A stretch of DNA of 64,000 nt from Hormiphora californensis (Eukaryota; Ctenophora; Tentaculata; Cydippida; Pleurobrachiidae), in NCBI GenBank assembly GCA_020137815.1, contig CM035354.1, positions 4,127,342 to 4,191,341 on the forward strand. Direction: 5' to 3'. The notes beneath the pieces are model-generated. The model was not told the origin of the DNA. It worked only from the letters and a program-made list of their open reading frames with translations, and did no database searches. A program made the position numbers and the translations under genes. The number at the start of each line of letters is the position of its first letter. Position 1 is the stretch's first letter. This document shows, in pieces, positions 11,774 to 25,687 of this stretch.

Positions 11774-14700
11774 ATGATAAGTGTCACACAACCAAGGTAA
11801 GCGCTAAGCTTTTTAAATCGTTGTATGTAGGCGTTATAAGACGAACGGCCTAGGATCCAAGTATGGCTGCAAAAAGGGAAAAGACTGTACAAAACTCCAC
11901 CCAAAACTTTGTGATGGGTCACGAAGAAAAATGAAAGATCGAATTTGTGTGGAGAAGGACTGTCCCCACCTACACCTGAAGGGAACTCGGAGGACGGCAT
12001 CGATGACACCACCAGAAGACCCAGCGCCATTATCCTACCGAAGAGAAACAAGGTCCTCAGACGAATCAGCAGCGAACTATCAGATCCCGATGAGCAGTTC
12101 TCCTCTGAGACCTGCTTCTCAGCAAAGCCCGCAACACGTCCAATCGGGTTTTCTGTCGATCTTCCTGAAGGAAGTCCGAGATGCAAGGGAGGAATCTCTT
12201 CGACAAGCGGATCGTATGGACGAAATAATGGCTCATCTCATCGAGTCCCAAGACGAATCACCAATGATTCATTCCCAGGTGATCCCACAGAGCCAGTACT
12301 CCATTCCCAGGGGTATGACGCTGACCCAGGGCCTCAGAAAACCAATACTGAGCCCACGAACCTCTCTAAGATGTTCTTACTAAACGGTCGGAGCATCTCC
12401 CCATCAGCAGCAGGAAGCACCCGCTGGAAAATTCCTTTCATCGAATCAACCATCCTCCAAACTTCCTCATCTGTTCCACCAATTGCCCTCGGTATCACGG
12501 AGTCTTGGCTGAAACCATATATCAGCGATGCCCAAATATCTCTTCAGGGGTACAGTGTTTTCCGTTCTGATCGACCAGAACGTGTTGGCGGAGGTTGTGT
12601 ATTGTACATACACGATGATATCCCTATCAGCTTCGCACACTCATTCAGTGATAGGGAATGTAGCATTGTTTTAGCTTTCAGTGAGGCGAAGAACCTATTA
12701 TTTTCCTGTGTTTATCGTCCCCCGGACTGTTCTCAAAAGTCCTTTCTATCCATTTTGGACGTACTCCAGCAGCAAATCAATACCCTTTCTAACAACAACC
12801 TCCCTGATATGTTTATTTTGGGGGATTTCAATTTACCGTTGTTCAATTGGGATATAGGTTCTCCACCGCCAAACTCTTCACCGGGCTATGCTGCTCTCTC
12901 TGACTTCATCGGTGATAACTTTTTAACACAAGTTGTTAACCAACCTACACGGGGTAGTAACATTCTGGATCTAATCTTTACAAATACACCACAGAATGTG
13001 GCTAGTATCGGTACTGAAGCAACGGGAATTTCTGATCACATGTTAGTTGAGTGTCTATTAACAATAAACCCCACAGCAGCTTTATCCCCTTCCACAATAT
13101 CCTGGGACTACCAGAGTTTTCGAGGGATTAATGTACATAAAGGTGATTTTGATGAAATGTCTGTCGATCTTATGAAAATAGATTGGCAAGAACTTCAACA
13201 GCTGTGCAAGGAGTCAGGTGATCCAGAAGGCGAACAATTCAAGGAGTTGTTTGTGTTAACCGTCCTCCAAATAGCCATCAAGCACTGTCCTCGAAAGAAA
13301 CCTAAACCACGCAACCAAAAGGGTCCCCTCGAAAAGCTGAAACGGAGGAGAAGAAAACTGAAATCGAGAATTGAAGCGTTGACCAAAATAGGGAACAACA
13401 GCAAGAAGTTATCTGACCTAACAGATGAAGAGAACGATATATCAGAAAATATCAAGGAACTTCTACTCGCACCGTTGGAGGAGGAAGAAGAGAGAGCAGT
13501 GGCTAACATCAAGGTCAACCCTCGGTACTTTTTCTCCTATGCTAAAAAGCTATCAACTAACAGATCCTCAATAGCTCCCCTCAAACGTGACAATGGAACA
13601 CTAACCACTGACAATGCTGAAAAGGCAGAACTATTACAGTCTCAATACTGCAGGGTGTTTACTGAACCAGACAGTGGAGACCCGGAGAAGAGCAACGAGT
13701 GGGTCAAAGAGGAAACAAACGCTATCTTGGAGGACATCACCTTCACCACTGAGGATATCAAAAAGGCACTTGCAGAACTTGATCCGTACTCCGCTGGACC
13801 TGATGGTGATATTCCTGCAAAAATCCTCAGTTGCTGTAGAGCCGCCCTTTCCATCCCTCTTCACTTGCTCTGGGAGGATTCTTTCGCATCTGGAGTGACC
13901 CCACCAAGCCTCAAAATGCAGTACATTGCTCCTATATTCAAACGAGGAGACAAAACATTAGCAGCAAACTATCGCCCTGTTTCTCTAACATCAAATCTGC
14001 TGAAAACATTTGAAAGAATCGTGAGGAACAAGCTAGTGGACCACCTGGAATCAAACGATCTCCTCCCCGACAGTCAACATGGTTTCCGTCGACAGCGAGG
14101 ATGTCTTACTCAACTCCTTGACCACATGGACAATATCTTCAAGGAACTGAATAGTGGAAATGAAGTTGATTGTATATACCTTGACTATTCCAAGGCATTT
14201 GATAAGGTCAATCATGGGATCCTTATCAACAAGTTAGAAAAGCTGGGTGTAAGAGGAAAAGTGCTGGCTTGGATCAAAAACTTTCTATCGGATAGGTTCC
14301 AGACAGTTACTGTAGAGGGAACGAAATCTACATTTCAACCAGTGAAAAGTGGAGTACCGCAAGGTACGGTACTTGGACCAGTACTTTTCATTATCTATAT
14401 TGCTGACCTACACCACCGGATTCAGCACAGCAAGATCGGTACATTTGCAGATGATACTAAACTGAGTAAAGCAATACTATCTGAACAATCCTCGGGAGAG
14501 CTTCAAGAGGACCTGGATAGTGTGGTTGAATGGTCGGAAGCGAACAGTATGGCCCTACATGACGAAAAGTTCGAGGTGATCCACTACACCCTTAACAAAA
14601 CATCCCTCTTGAGACAACTGCCTTTCACCAACAACTTTCGAGACTACGTCACGCCTACAGGAATCACTATCGCTCCGACTAATAATGTTCGAGACCTTGG

Positions 14701-17700
14701 AATCCTATTATCAAACGATTGCTCATGGACAGATCATATAGGCAAAATTTCCAAGGATGCACGAAGGATGGCTAGTTGGGTTCTGAGAGCGTTCAAATCC
14801 CGCTCTAGATCACTGATGCTCACGCTCTATAAGTCCTTAGTGCGGTGCAAGTTGGAATATTGTTCCCCACTGTGGAGTCCCTACAACATCGGAGATATAC
14901 AGGCCCTTGAGAACATCCAACGGTTCTTTACAAGAAGGATTGAGGGAATGGAAAACCTCGACTACTGGGAGCGAATGAAAAAACTCCACCTCATGTCGTT
15001 ACAAAGACGAAGAGAACGATACACTATTATTCAGCTATGGAAAATCAACAATGGTGTCGCCCCAAATAGCACCGGAACCCGGTTTTATCATCACGAACGG
15101 CTTGGAATAAAAGCCGAAGTTCCAAACCTGTACAGCGGAGCACAGAAGTCAATATCAACAAAATACTTCAACTCCTTCGGTGTAAGGTCTGCTCGGTTAT
15201 GGAATGCATTACCGAAAAATGTCAACACGGCAGAGACTTTGGACACGTTTAAGGTCGTGCTGGGACGGTGGCTCGATCAGTACCCGGACAATCCACCCGT
15301 GAAGGGTTATGTGACTCAGAATGGGAATTCAATCTTGGATTGGGTACTAGCGGTTCGGGCGAAGGGGGGAGGTCGGAGAGACTGACACCTTTTATGATTG
15401 TGTAATAAAGTGTTTCATTAAGTTCATTCATTAAGTTCATTAAGAAACTGACCCGTCGGCGTATGAAAAGCGGACAATAAATGTATATTTGTATTTGTAT
15501 TTGTATTTGTATCGGGGTGTCGTGGTCAACCGTTTACCGGACCTGCCGCCTGGTTGTGTGTTGTGCATACTGCACTATGCACCTGCAGGCTCGTATAGTG
15601 TATGAGCGGATGTTGATTTTATTGACAATATCAATTCTGTTTTAATTTTGTAATCAAAATAACCGTTCTCAGGAGAAAAGCAGACGACTTTCTGTCGACA
15701 TTGCAGGCAAATCTCCAAACTGGCGGTAATACACGAGGAAGAAGAAAAGGTAATAAGTTTGCTGTTATTAGATAATACTTGTAGTGGTCTTATGAATGGC
15801 TTGCAATTGATCATTTGCTTGAGCATGACTCCTATTTTTTCTCCTAGGTGCTGGTGGAGTAAAACAGGTGCAGCAACGTGAGCCTCCTGCAGTGGTGAAA
15901 ACAAGAACACCTCCAACTGTCAACCAGGTACACAATAAATTATATAAATATCAAATCTAACTGAATTAGAAGAATCACAATGAATTATGAGAATTATGAA
16001 GAATTCCAACTGTAAAATCGTTTATACGTTTTCTCAGGCAAAGACAAAAAATGCAAGAGCCCAAAATTCGACATTACCAAAGAAGCAAAATGCGAACAAA
16101 GCGGTTAACGAACGACCAAAAGTGGTTAACGAACGACCACAGGTTGTTAAACCACCACCGCAAGATATTGCTGAATCACCACCCGAGGAAATTTCTATTC
16201 TTGAACCGCCACCCCCGCCTGCTAAAGAACCGACTATCCCAACTCTTAACTTGGCACAAGTTCCAGAAAGGGTCTCTCCGCCGGCCGTCTCTAGAAGTTA
16301 TGACGCAAGTCCCACCGGGAAAAACAACTTTTACTTCAAAAATCAGTCAAACATTTTTAGTTGGGCAACAGAGCCGGTAGCTGCCACCCCTGTTGCGAGA
16401 AGTAATAATTTCCAGCGAGAGGAAGTGGAGGCAAACACAGCGAAGGAGCTTCAGAGGAAGCAATGGATTCAAGAACTAGGTAGTTTGATATTCCCTGCAG
16501 CAGTCCCTAATTCAGATTCAGAATTGAGTGTTGTAGAATAATAGAACAGTTGAACTAGAAGTTGTTAATTTTACTCCATTTCAGAGAAACAGATAGACAC
16601 GAAAAAGTCTGGATCTGTTGCTATCCAGCAACCCCTGACCTCCCCAATGTCAGCTCTTCCCTCTCCTGCCAACAGTAACTGTCTCATGGGAGCAAACAGT
16701 CTTATGGATCCCCTAGAGGCGGAGAGAAGGCAGGACGCAAGGAGAAGGGCCCGCGAGAACCAGGTATGTTTTTCAATTATCAGCTCTTCTATGTAATACA
16801 AGTGATACATGTCGTGTGAATGTGTGTGTGGTTGATTAATTATCATTTATTGTTGTACAATTCATCTTAACCCAGGAGCTTATAAGGATTCAAGTTGAGG
16901 AGAAAGAGAGAAAGAAGAAGGAGGAGGAAGCTCGACTAAAACGTGAAGAGGAAGCTGAAATGAGGAAGATTGAAGAGGAGGCAAGAAGGATGGCTGAGGA
17001 AGTGAAAAGAGAGCAAGAGAAATCAAAAGAAAAAGAGAGGAGACAGCTTGCACAGATCATGGAGATGAGGAACAAGATTGAGGAAGCAACTAAACAAGCT
17101 GAGGCAGAAAAAAGGGGAAGGAGGAGTGGTGCTAGTCCAACTAAGACACCAGCCCCTACACGCGAGGTATTGGCTAAATGTTGTTGAGATGTTTTTATTC
17201 AAAATAAATTTTTCAAAACCTGAAAAACTATTCGTACAATGCCTAAACTCCGTAAAATATATTCAGTTGCCGTTTTTTAATAGTCTGCCTAACACTCATC
17301 CTGTCTCAGGTTCAAAGAATACCAGCTCCTGTCCAGAGATCTCCTGCTCAACAAAGATCAACATCCCCTCCTCCGCGACAACAGTACCAATCTCCCGTCC
17401 AACAGTCATCCCAGCAGCAAAACCATAACCAACATTTCCAACAGTCATCCCAGTACCAGCAGCACCCTGTCCAACAATCATCACCTCAGCAACAACAATA
17501 CCACCACCAGCCACCACCATCTCAACAATACCAGCCACCACCTCAGCAGTACCACCAGCCACCCCAAACTGGTAGTACCATGTACCACCAGCCACCCCAA
17601 ACTACCATGATGTACGCTCCCCCTCCTGTTGTCCAACAAAGCACTGTCAGCACTCAGACGGTCTGTGAGGTGTCCTGTCAGACGTCCACGACAGGAGAGC

Positions 17701-18781
17701 GAGAGGGAACAGCTAACAGCCGGCTACCATCAGATACTAAACTTATAGAACTACCGGTTAGTTGACGGGAGAGGGGTGGTAGAGAGAATCACATTTCACC
17801 TCATGGTATTGTACCATTCGTGTTTTGTTAGAAAATATTCAACCAAAACATTGTAATACATATTATATGTTTCAGGATAGGGAACTGTCAGTAATCCAAA
17901 AGAAGAAGAAGGCATCTACTGCAGTAGGGACGACTAGAAAGAAGAAGGGCCAACCACCGCCAGGACGGGTAGTAGCAGCAGAGAAACGAAGAAAACCACC
18001 CGCTGTTCAGTATGATAAGAATGGGAGGAGAATCAAAGCAGAGAAGGAGGAAGTTGTCAGCGCTCCTGCTGTGAGAACTGTTCCTGAAGGTAGGCAACGA
18101 TCTTTTTGTTGCTTGATAAGATTCCCCCCTCTTTTTTCATTTTTGAGCGTTTCCCTAATTTCCCTAATTCCCCAGTGGAGTCGCCTGCTTGTCGATCAAT
18201 TGCGGACATTCTAGATGACCCCGGGAGATGCGAGGAGAACAACTCGGGACTGAAAATGAATGAAAATCAGATTCAGATGCGATACACCTCACCTCAAAAT
18301 GTAAGATTCGTTTGTTTTGTTCGAACAAGGCAAAGATTCGTTACTATAGCAATCATTCTATAGTTATCATTATCTCTCTAATGTGTTTCCGTATCTCTCT
18401 CTCAGGAGGACAGGGCAATTCCTTCAGCGATCACAGAGCGACAAAATGACATCCTTGGCCAGCTAGAACGACTCCGCATGGTATGTAACTGCACAGTGTG
18501 GGATTCATAGTTAAACTGTGTTGTGAGAGTTCTTTGTGCTTGTGAAGCATGTGAATGACGCGCCAAACTGAAATGGAGCGCGCAGTGTGTTCGATGTGAT
18601 GAAAGTACAGCATTTCGGTATTGTTTGTTGCTGCGCGCCGTGGGAATAATCACATTTTGGTAATCGTGTTTTGAAACCTCAAGAAGTAACGACACATTTG
18701 TTTTTCAACAAGTAACGACACATCTGTTTTCAGGGGCTTCGAAATAGAAGAATGCACATTCCAGCTGACGGAGCAGCGTGA
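11774..18781 (+). CDS. CCDC66: CCDC66-like coiled-coil protein, 11 exons, 666 aa
   Basis: Probable centrosome/cilium coiled-coil protein. Exons 11774-11796, 15673-15749, 15848-15927, 16038-16479, 16585-16763, 16876-17166, 17310-17756, 17876-18089, 18176-18300, 18406-18480 and 18734-18781 join to a clean 2001-nt frame. Features: a QRKQWIQELEKQI segment like the conserved CCDC66 domain (exon 4/5 junction); a highly charged E/K/R coiled coil in exon 6; a long Q/P/S-rich low-complexity region in exon 7; a basic KRRKPPAVQYDKNGRR stretch in exon 8; and a C-terminal RQNDILGQLERLRMGLRNRR motif typical of this group. Exon 1 codes for only MISVTQP, but its donor phase (2) fits exon 2 exactly. Intron 1 (3.9 kb) holds a same-strand LINE. 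CSPP1-like proteins are an alternative, less likely. Confidence 0.65.
11811..15512 (+). mobile_element. 5'-truncated CR1/L2-like non-LTR retrotransposon with intact ORF2
   Basis: Target-primed retrotransposon. The remains of ORF1 (about 11830-12383) read CRRYKTNG...GCKKGKDCTKLHPKLC and KDCPHLHLKGTRR, the CCCH zinc fingers usual in this ORF1 type; the 5' part is missing. An overlapping frame, 11945-15385, stays open for 1146 codons: an exonuclease/endonuclease/phosphatase endonuclease domain (ITESWLKPYISD, DFNLPLFNWD, TGISDHMLVECLL) from about codon 140, then a reverse transcriptase with YLDYSKAFDKVNH, SGVPQGTVLGPVLF and FADDTKLS. The 3' end is a short (TATTTG)n run near 15485-15512. It lies 15 bp or so inside CCDC66 intron 1, same strand. 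The long open ORF2 suggests recent insertion. Confidence 0.92.
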
Positions 18782-20715
18782 TACATAACCAACAGAGTCA
18801 TCAATTTGTCAGAGACATTAAAAACATTTGTAAATAATTTAGTAATTGTTCCAAAAATGAGATTCAAAGCCTAAAATCTGGCAACCTTAAAAAAGAAACG
18901 TTTTGTTTGTTTGTTTGTTTGTCACTAAACCATGGGATACGCTCAGCAAACCTCCATACCAACCCGGGTATGTGGCAACTATGGCGCTGAGTCCCTTTCT
19001 CTCCCCTGGGAGAGAAAGAGACTCATGGTTTAAATTTCTGGAACATTTGAGACGATCTTGGTCCGTTAGGTAACGTTTTGCCTTTGAGAGGGTCTTGGTC
19101 GGGTAGGTAACATTTTGCCTTTGAGAGGGTCTTGTTCTTGAAAAAGGTAACGTTTTGCCTTTGAGAGGGTCTTGGTCGGGTAGGTAACATTTTGCCTTTG
19201 AGAGGGTCTTGGTCTGAGTTGATATTTATCGTATGTTGGTCTGTCTGGGGCACACTCTCAAGCTATGTCTTGTCTTACTCTTAATTATTGAATAGTCAAT
19301 TACATTCACAATATCAACTATACACAATGAATGAACAAACAATACGGACAGGTGAACTTACGACCATGATGGATGATTGATATTGTTAGTATTATTCTAT
19401 TGTTAGAGATGTGTTGAGTGGATGATAGCCAGTTTAGTTTCCGAAGTATATGCTGTCCTTTAATTTATAAGCACTCCCGATCTTATTCCCTGTATTTTAG
19501 CCTTTTTTCACTATATGGGAGGATGATGGATAATAATTTTTCCTGTGGGTGTTGGTGAGGGGGCTGGCAACCACATACCTCATGACGGACAAAGTTGCAG
19601 GAGCAGGTGACGGCTTTTACCTTACATTCTGCATTCTAGTCCACATAGCGACTCTCCTATTCGCTGGACTCCTCTACCGCCTACCCTCACAACCGGCACC
19701 GTGCCCAACAACATAGCCGTGGCGGAGGACCAGGAATCTGTGAAAGAACATTACCAACCCAAGAGGGTCTCCTACTCGAGCAACAGTGATGGTGTGGTGG
19801 TGGGAAATCGGACTGCAGTTGTCAATGAATATTTCACCGAAACATGAATATGGACTGATTCCAGGAAAAGTTAGAGACATACAGAAATAGAGAGATAGAG
19901 AGATATAGCGAGAGAGAGAGAGACATACAGAAACAGAGAGAGAGAGAGATATCTGTATATATATAGAGAGAGAGAGAGATCATTAAACTCATGTCGATTT
20001 TCGAGTCCAGTTACCGTGATACCCTCCAGTCCTTTTGAGCCTCCCCCTCCTTGCACAACAAAGGCTTCACAAGCTCGCGAGATCGAGAAAGAGATAAGAG
20101 AAAACAGTGAAAATTACCTATTGTTTTCAGTTCTTTGATCATCTTCTTCATGTTCTAAGCTCGATAGTGAAACTCTGATTATAAATATATTTGATTAACT
20201 ACCCCGCGACCCACGAGGTCATGACCGGCCCTCACCAGCATTAATACCAGTATAATAGGTATATCTTGTACTGTCAAATTAGTTTTTGTCGCTGCTCCAT
20301 CTCGCCATGCAGCAAGAAGGTACAATGTCGAGCAGCGATTACATATTTGTTGATAGTTTTATAGTCGTGCAAATGATTAGTGCTTGCCTAAAGAGAATTA
20401 ATTCTCTGGGACTATTTTAGGTTTTAATTTAAAGTTTAGAGATAATTTAGAGATACTTTTAATGATTCAGATTTACCAGATCTGCACGTTTTTTGTTTCT
20501 TTTTAAAAAGGAACAGCTTGTTAAAGCGGTACACTATCTGCCATTGCAAACATGAATCATGATGGTGTATTGCAGATGATTTTAACCCCTAGCTCAGCTG
20601 TCCGGCGCTGCAGACCCCATCTGAGTGCACTGTCAAATCGGGGTCTGGCACCGCCAGATAGTGGCCCAGTTAACGTCTTAAGATTAAAAAAGAAACGTGT
20701 TATCAGTTTGTTTTT
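18782..20715. other. intergenic region, convergent CCDC66/ANKRD16
   Basis: No gene recognised. Contains (TTTG)n at 18900-18920, the tandem repeat at 19066-19216, (GA)n/(TA)n at 19869-19978, and a structured stretch (20525-20672) with nested inverted repeats such as CACTATCTG/CAGATAGTG and CAGACCCC/GGGGTCTG. Confidence 0.6.
19066..19216. repeat. ~37-bp tandem repeat, four copies
   Basis: Units AGGTAACRTTTTGCCTTTGA followed by GAGGGTCTTGGTCGGGT, alternating G/A at one site, so the array looks like a duplicated pair of units. Confidence 0.85.
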
Positions 20716-23700
20716 TCACGTCAATAATTCAACAATCTTTTCATCGCACGTCATGTCTTTTGGCTGTCGTCCAAAATTGTCTCTGAGTGTCCGAGATGCG
20801 CCTAACTTTAAAAGCACAATCACCATTTCCTGCAAACTTTCTTTGGCCGCGTAATGAAGGGCAGTACTTCCTTGCTCCGTTTTCAAATCAATAAAGGCTG
20901 CCTTTCGTGTCGTAGAAGCACGCTTCACTGAGGGGAGAGAGAGAGTGAGATAAATGATATCATTTGTGAACTGTTCAATGGTCGAAAACAGATGACTATC
21001 GGTGACATTGTTCACGGACTGGATCGGACCGAGGAGGGGGTGGGGGCTGGATCTAATCGGACCGGGGAGGGGGCGGGGGATTTGGTTACGAAATAACCCC
21101 TGGGGCGCTGAAAAGGGAGGGTAACTTCGTAACCAAGGGCTGGATCTAATCGTACCTGTTATGGGAGTAGTTGTTTTGGAGCTGTGTTTTTGTAAAGAAT
21201 GGGTACGGGATACTCTTCTCTTGCTATTTCTTGATCCTGAGATCGCTTCCTGCCCATTCTTGACACACCACTCAACCATTTCTCTCTGAAAGAAAGAAGT
21301 GATTGGACACAAGCAATTTTAATTAGAGAATACTGAAAAGATTTACAGCAGGCCAGGAGGGGGTTTTTGAAAAAGTTGTTGATGCGAAAAGATATAGCGT
21401 TCAGAAATAAGACGAGTCTACTATACGGGGAAATGAGATGTGAGAAATAAAGACATCCCTATCATACCTGATCAGCTTGGGTAGTGTGGTGGAGAATGGT
21501 CCTCCCCTGAATATCCAGTTGCAGGATATCCGCCCCGTACTCCATCAGCAGCTCACATACCTCCTTGTGGCCCATCCTAGAGGCATCCATCAGAGGGGTC
21601 AGACCACTCCTATCTGACTGGAAATATGGAAGTGTGTCATATTAACGGGTTAACAAGATAGACAACGATATAATGGTACTAAATCAAATAAATTGACAGA
21701 AGCTTTCGAGATCACTGTGTATCACGTCTTCAGCTATAATGAGAGTGAGGGTGGTAGTCCTTATAAGGGAGGAGAAGAGATAGGTGATCCAGAGGGAGGA
21801 GATGTGGTTAGGAAGGAGAGGTGATCCAGGGAGGGGAGAGGTAAGTGATCCAGGGAGGAGAGCAGCTAGGAAGCGGTAGGTGATCCGAACTATATTATAT
21901 TATATTATATTATATTAACGGGTGACAACTAAAAATCTGGACAATTTTCTGTGAGCTCTAGCGCCGGCCCCGCTTGAGATACATCTTCAGGCCTGAGCTA
22001 GAACGATTTTTCAGACAATTTTGAATCAGAATAACACAACAGAAAAAACTAAAAAGTTCATTTTCATTGCGTTATCGCAACATTTCCTCTTGACCCACCA
22101 AAGCATGTGTACGGAGATTTGAGATTTCTGTGTGATCAGAAACGACCTTCCTGATGACATAAAATTCTCAAATTTGAAATAATGGTTGTTCATGCCATAA
22201 CCAACATAACTGCCAAGTTTCAACATTTTAGCTTATCGGGAAGTTGGTTTTCCACGTCATAAATGTTTCGAGAGATCGTCAAAATGGCGATTTCTCAAAT
22301 TACCTGTAAACTACGCTTTGAAGGGTTTGCTACAGATGATTCTGTGATTAGAATTGAGATTATCGGATTATCGGAGATTATCGGAGTGTGAAATAAAGCT
22401 GCCCCGAAGCTGTATCTCAAAAAGAACAGGCGCTAGAGGTGCTAGAAAAGTGTGTAAATTTCAAGTACTACATGCTTTGGTGGGTCAAGAGGAAATGATG
22501 CGATATCGCAATGAAAATGAACTTTTTAGTTTTTCCCGTTGTGTTATTCTGATTCAAAATTGTCTGAAAAATCGTTCTATCACTGGCCTGAAGCTGTATC
22601 TCAAGCGGGGCCGGCGCTAGAGCTCACAGAAAATTGTCCAGATTTTTAGTTGTCACCCGTTATATATAGGGTACGGGGATTTAATTGTTAAATGTTAAGG
22701 ATTTAAATAATTCATTGACGACGGACGTGAGACGTCTATGTCAAGGCAGGCTTAGGCCTCAGCTATTTTGGATTTTCATAGATTATTGGCCAATTATAAA
22801 ACGATCGCAGCTTAATTGAGCCAGGATCAAATGCACACCAATGTACCGTCTAATTCTTTATAAAATGTGATTCACAGAAAAACTACTTTATTTCTGTTGG
22901 CGTTATTCCATTACTATTCTCTTGTTTTTCTTTTGAATTCCATTAGTCTAAAAACAGTTGATCGGCAAAGTAGGAGCACTCACACGTTAATTAGTTCATT
23001 AATTAGCGTCAAAGATTTTTGTCCTGAATTTTAGCGACAATTTTATTCCGGTCACGAATTTAGTATCCATTCTCTTTGTGGCGATTTTACTATTTTCGTT
23101 AGTCGCGTCATTAACACATGGATGGACAATTGTCGACAATGGCCATCAAATCTAGATTGAAACTTTTCCAACTAATTTACCGCCCCCCCTCTCTCTATCT
23201 TCATTTCTTGACGAGTATTAAACTGTGTTTGTTACGCCAGCTCGTATATTTTACTTGATTCTAGAATCAGACAGTTAGTTGTCGATTTGCGAAACAAGCT
23301 CGTGGCTAGAACTGGTTAGGTCCAGCTCCCCCTCACATATAGCATGAACTGGTTAGGTCCCCACCCCTACACCATACGTTCCTTCTTATTTCATTACTTT
23401 CTTTGTAGAACCGGTTTTAGAAACTGGAAATGCAGCCTAGGACTGTTTAACCAGTACGGCCGGTTTATATCTCTTATCACTTATTACAGAGGGGTATGTG
23501 ACTTCAAGTCTGTGCTAGTAAAACATTATGAAATGAATTATTGAGATAAGAAATTAGAGTTCTGTTCTGCACTTTATAAATATATTGATTAATTTATCAA
23601 TTTATCAATTAAGGTGACGATATAATTATTAACATGCGTGATCTAGTGTTAAACATAGTAAAGACATGTCTCTTTGCGTAAAATGGGGTCTGTAAAATAA

Positions 23701-23827
23701 GACATGGAAGGATCATAAGCTAGAAACGATAGATAGTGAGAAAGAAGCGGGTGAGAGCCATATTGACGGAGGAAAAAAAGATAGAGTGAGAGAAAGAGAG
23801 AAATAAAGAGGGAGAGAAATAGATGGA

Positions 23828-23897
<70 letters not shown>

Positions 23898-25614
23898 GAG
23901 TGGGAGAGTGGGAGAGACGAGTGACGAGTGACGACAAGTGAAGGAGAAGAAAGATAGAAAAGACAGAGAAAGAAAATAAGAAGAGAGATAGAAAAGAGAA
24001 AGAAAGAAAATAAGAAGAGAGATAAAAAAGAGAAAGAGATGGTGATATTGGCATGACTGGAGCACAGAATAAAATTGAAACTAGTGTGAAGTGTGCGGAA
24101 AAACCAATTTACCAGTTACTCTCAGCTGGCGTATTGGACACCTCTATTTATACTAATGTGAATAAAATATGAAATAGGTGGTAAAAATAGGACTCCCTCA
24201 CACCGTCTTGACACCATTTCAACGTCATGAGTTTCAGATTGCCCTGTTTTAAAATCACAAAACCAGCCTTGTGTTTTTAATTGCCTCGAATATATACTTT
24301 CGGAAATTGTGTGGCGTGTCACTGTGCAAGATATTCCCCACTCTGCAGTCTGCTTTTGAGAATCTCATGATATTTCAAAAATAGACACTTTTCCGGCCCC
24401 CGCTACAACCTGCATACAGGTCACGGCGACAAAAATAACCCGTGGTCATGGTCGTGAAGTGGATGTGGTTGAAACCCCCCTCTTGTTTTGTGTCCCGCCA
24501 ATCCATTCTTGTTTCAACGGGGTCCACCCAAGTCCCATCCGTACATTATGAATAGTTATACCACTTTGATTATTGTTCACAATCACAGAACTAATTACTG
24601 AATTTTATCTTTAATTAACGCCAACTAAATCCTCCAACCACATTGATATGAAAATGCGTGCGTTGATTCTTTTACTAGTTTGTCACAACTACCAATTAAC
24701 TATCAATTAACTACTAATTAACTCGTCTAACTACTAATTAACTCGTCTAATTATACATCAATTAACACTATATTAACTAACCACATTAGCAGATGTGCCA
24801 TGATCCAATAGCCACTTGCAGGCACGCTGGCTACGGTTAAGAGCAGCAGAGTGTAAAGGAGATCGGCCGTTCCTGCTAACAGTTCCTGTCCAGTTTTATA
24901 GTGGTGAGTAGGGTGGGAGATGTTTGGGTGAGGTTGTGTATTGAATAATGGTTATTATTATGTTGTGTATTGAATAATGGTTATGTTATGTTATGGTTAG
25001 TACAACTGTAGTGGCGTTAATTAACGGTCACGGTGAATCAATCTAAAGTAGTAAAACCAGGTGCTATCCCAGTGACTCACGTATAAGATCCTCTGATGTA
25101 TTATGCAGTAACTGGAGAATCTGCACCGCGTCTGCACGTGCAGCTATGTGCAAGGCATTCCAGCCATCCTTATTGCGGAGGTCCGCCTGAGCACCCCAAC
25201 TTAGAAAACGCTCCACCTAGTAGCGGGAGAATGGGATTAAATAGGGCCACAAATGCAGGAGCACTATCCCCAACCCTTTTGCTAACAACTTAGATTTTAA
25301 TTTAATTTTCGTGTTATCGGCGTTACCTAAGTCAAAAGATTGGACTCTCATTCCGAGGGAAAAACACGACTCTCTCTTTTATTCTTTCTCCTATTCTCTC
25401 TTTCCCTATTTCTCTCCTTCTTTCCCTATTTCTCTCCCTCCCTCGCTGCCTCCCTCGCTACCTCTCTCTCCCTTTCCTTCCTGTTTCTCTAATGGCCTAA
25501 CTCTCATGGAACCGGTTTTTGCTTTTAACGCGTCTCGTGGTAAAGAACTCTCTTACATCACGTCGGGGTATAAAAAGGGGTCCTGCATGAGCGAAGGGTG
25601 AACTTCTCTCTCTT

Positions 25615-25687
<73 letters not shown>

